Source: Rarobacter incanus
GTDB lineage: Bacteria; Actinomycetota; Actinomycetes; Actinomycetales; Cellulomonadaceae
NCBI RefSeq assembly: GCF_006715765.1
Contig: NZ_VFNV01000001.1
Location: forward strand, 868,001 to 932,000
Direction of reading: 5' to 3'
Length of the DNA stretch: 64,000 bases
The notes beneath the pieces are model-generated. The model ran no database searches, was not told the origin of the DNA, and worked only from the letters and a program-made list of their open reading frames with translations. The translations under genes were made by a program, and so were the position numbers. Below, one piece after another: positions 63,371 through 64,000 of the stretch (positions are counted from its first letter, which is position 1; each line of letters begins with the position of its first letter).

Positions 63371-64000
63371 TCACACGTTAAACCGGAACTCGACCACGTC
63401 CCCGTCCTTCATGACGTAGTCTTTGCCCTCCATGCGGGCCTTGCCCGCGGCGCGGGCGGCCGCAACGGACCCAGTCTCGATCAGGTCCTCGAAGGAAATA
63501 ACCTCGGCCTTGATAAAGCCGCGCTCGAAGTCAGTGTGGATGACGCCGGCGGCCTGGGGTGCAGTCCACCCCTGCCGAATCGTCCACGCGCGAGCTTCCT
63601 TGGGCCCGGCCGTCAGGTACGTTTGCAGCCCCAACGTGTGGAACCCAACCCGGGCCAGCTGATCCAATCCCGATTCCGCCTGCCCGGCGTCTGCGAGCAT
63701 TTCGGCGGCCTCGTCCTCATCCAATTCGACCAGTTCCGACTCAAACTGCGCGTCCAGGAATATCGCGTCGGCGGGCGCAACGAGCTCGCGCAGCTTTTCC
63801 TGCGTGGACTGGTCGGCCAGGCCCGCGTCGTCCGTGTTGAAGACGTAGATGAACGGCTTCGCGGTCATGAGCTGGAGCGATGCTATTTCCGCCAGGTCTA
63901 ACTTGGCGCCGGCCGCACCGGCGAACAGCGTTGTGCCCGATTCTAGAATCGACACCGCCGTGTTCATCGCCTCAAGGAGTTTGGGGTCGCCCTTCTTAAT
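63371..64000 (-). CDS. ychF: Ribosome-binding ATPase YchF, 3' part
   Basis: This is the C-terminal portion, 209 codons, of the Obg-like ATPase YchF/OLA1. The frame stays open through the right edge, so the N-terminal P-loop lies outside. Seen here are KPFIYVFNTDDAG (G4-type region), the helical domain, and the C-terminal TGS domain with TAGPKEARAWTIRQGWTAPQAAGVIHTDFERGFIKAEVI and DYVMKDGDVVEFRFNV at the end. YchF binds ribosomes and hydrolyses ATP. The 218 bases between it and the preceding ORF contain no gene. Confidence 0.93.
   Translation of the reverse strand: MKKGDPKLLEAMNTAVSILESGTTLFAGAAGAKLDLAEIASLQLMTAKPFIYVFNTDDAGLADQSTQEKLRELVAPADAIFLDAQFESELVELDEDEAAEMLADAGQAESGLDQLARVGFHTLGLQTYLTAGPKEARAWTIRQGWTAPQAAGVIHTDFERGFIKAEVISFEDLIETGSVAAARAAGKARMEGKDYVMKDGDVVEFRFNV

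Overview
The window is chromosomal DNA from a high-GC Gram-positive bacterium of the phylum Actinomycetota. The evidence is the strong G/C third-position bias, frequent GTG starts, a mycothiol-type PIG-L deacetylase (mshB), the succinylase route to diaminopimelate (dapC, dapD, dapE), a seven-iron ferredoxin of actinobacterial type, a small MKPRTGEGP-type protein (DUF3117), and many leaderless genes with a TAnnnT box 6-7 bases before the start codon. A luxS gene with mtnN points towards Actinomycetaceae, Bifidobacteriales or similar host-associated lineages. I cannot name the genus. No rRNA, convincing tRNA, CRISPR array, insertion sequence or prophage is visible, so most of the window looks like core genome.

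Layout. 1-2.3 kb: sulfate activation (cysD-cysN). 2.3-4.8 kb: an M20 amidohydrolase and a mannose-1-phosphate guanylyltransferase. 4.9-8.4 kb: complete succinate dehydrogenase operon sdhCDAB. 8.4-14.3 kb: YihY-type membrane protein, 2H phosphoesterase, trpS, tatB, an O-methyltransferase, leucyl aminopeptidase. 14.3-21.4 kb: DUF3117, LOG-family protein, dapE diverging from dapD, a secreted lytic-type protein, citrate synthase, dapC and ferredoxin. 21.4-29.7 kb: a compact minus-strand run typA-mshB-membrane protein-vanW-dehydratase-like ACT protein-pheA-tyrA. 29.9-37 kb: an oligopeptide ABC importer (oppA, oppB, oppC and a fused double ATPase) with a PH-domain gene inserted on the other strand. 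37.4-42.2 kb: a secreted HExxHxxGxxH metalloprotease and a sulfurtransferase-sufE-CBS operon. 42.3-50.6 kb: purine permease, luxS-mtnN, an ABC-2 exporter, a VanZ-RDD protein, DUF488, a lone nrdI, paired fluoride channels crcB-crcB behind a possible riboswitch leader, and a HAD phosphatase. 50.7-53.5 kb: a secreted repeat protein, a NUDIX hydrolase and an FtsK-like protein with a damaged P-loop. 53.7-58.6 kb: a D-amino-acid salvage cluster. 59.4-61.6 kb: a MarR-ABC locus whose ATPase gene is broken. 61.6-63.2 kb: a decayed stretch and an unrecognised ORF. The right end is the 3' part of ychF.

The most interesting unit is at 53.7-58.6 kb. An M20 deacylase diverges from a COG3375-type GNAT, a SIS protein, an enolase-superfamily N-succinylamino acid racemase-like enzyme and a class IV aminotransferase. 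The GNAT, racemase and hydrolase match the three steps of the known N-succinylation route that turns D-amino acids irreversibly into L-amino acids. The SIS protein and aminotransferase look like additions to that route. Other points of note are a probable catalytically dead prephenate dehydratase paralogue, an OppB about 170 residues longer than usual, a methyltransferase whose family N-terminus runs upstream of any normal start codon, and a strong hairpin between oppA and oppB.
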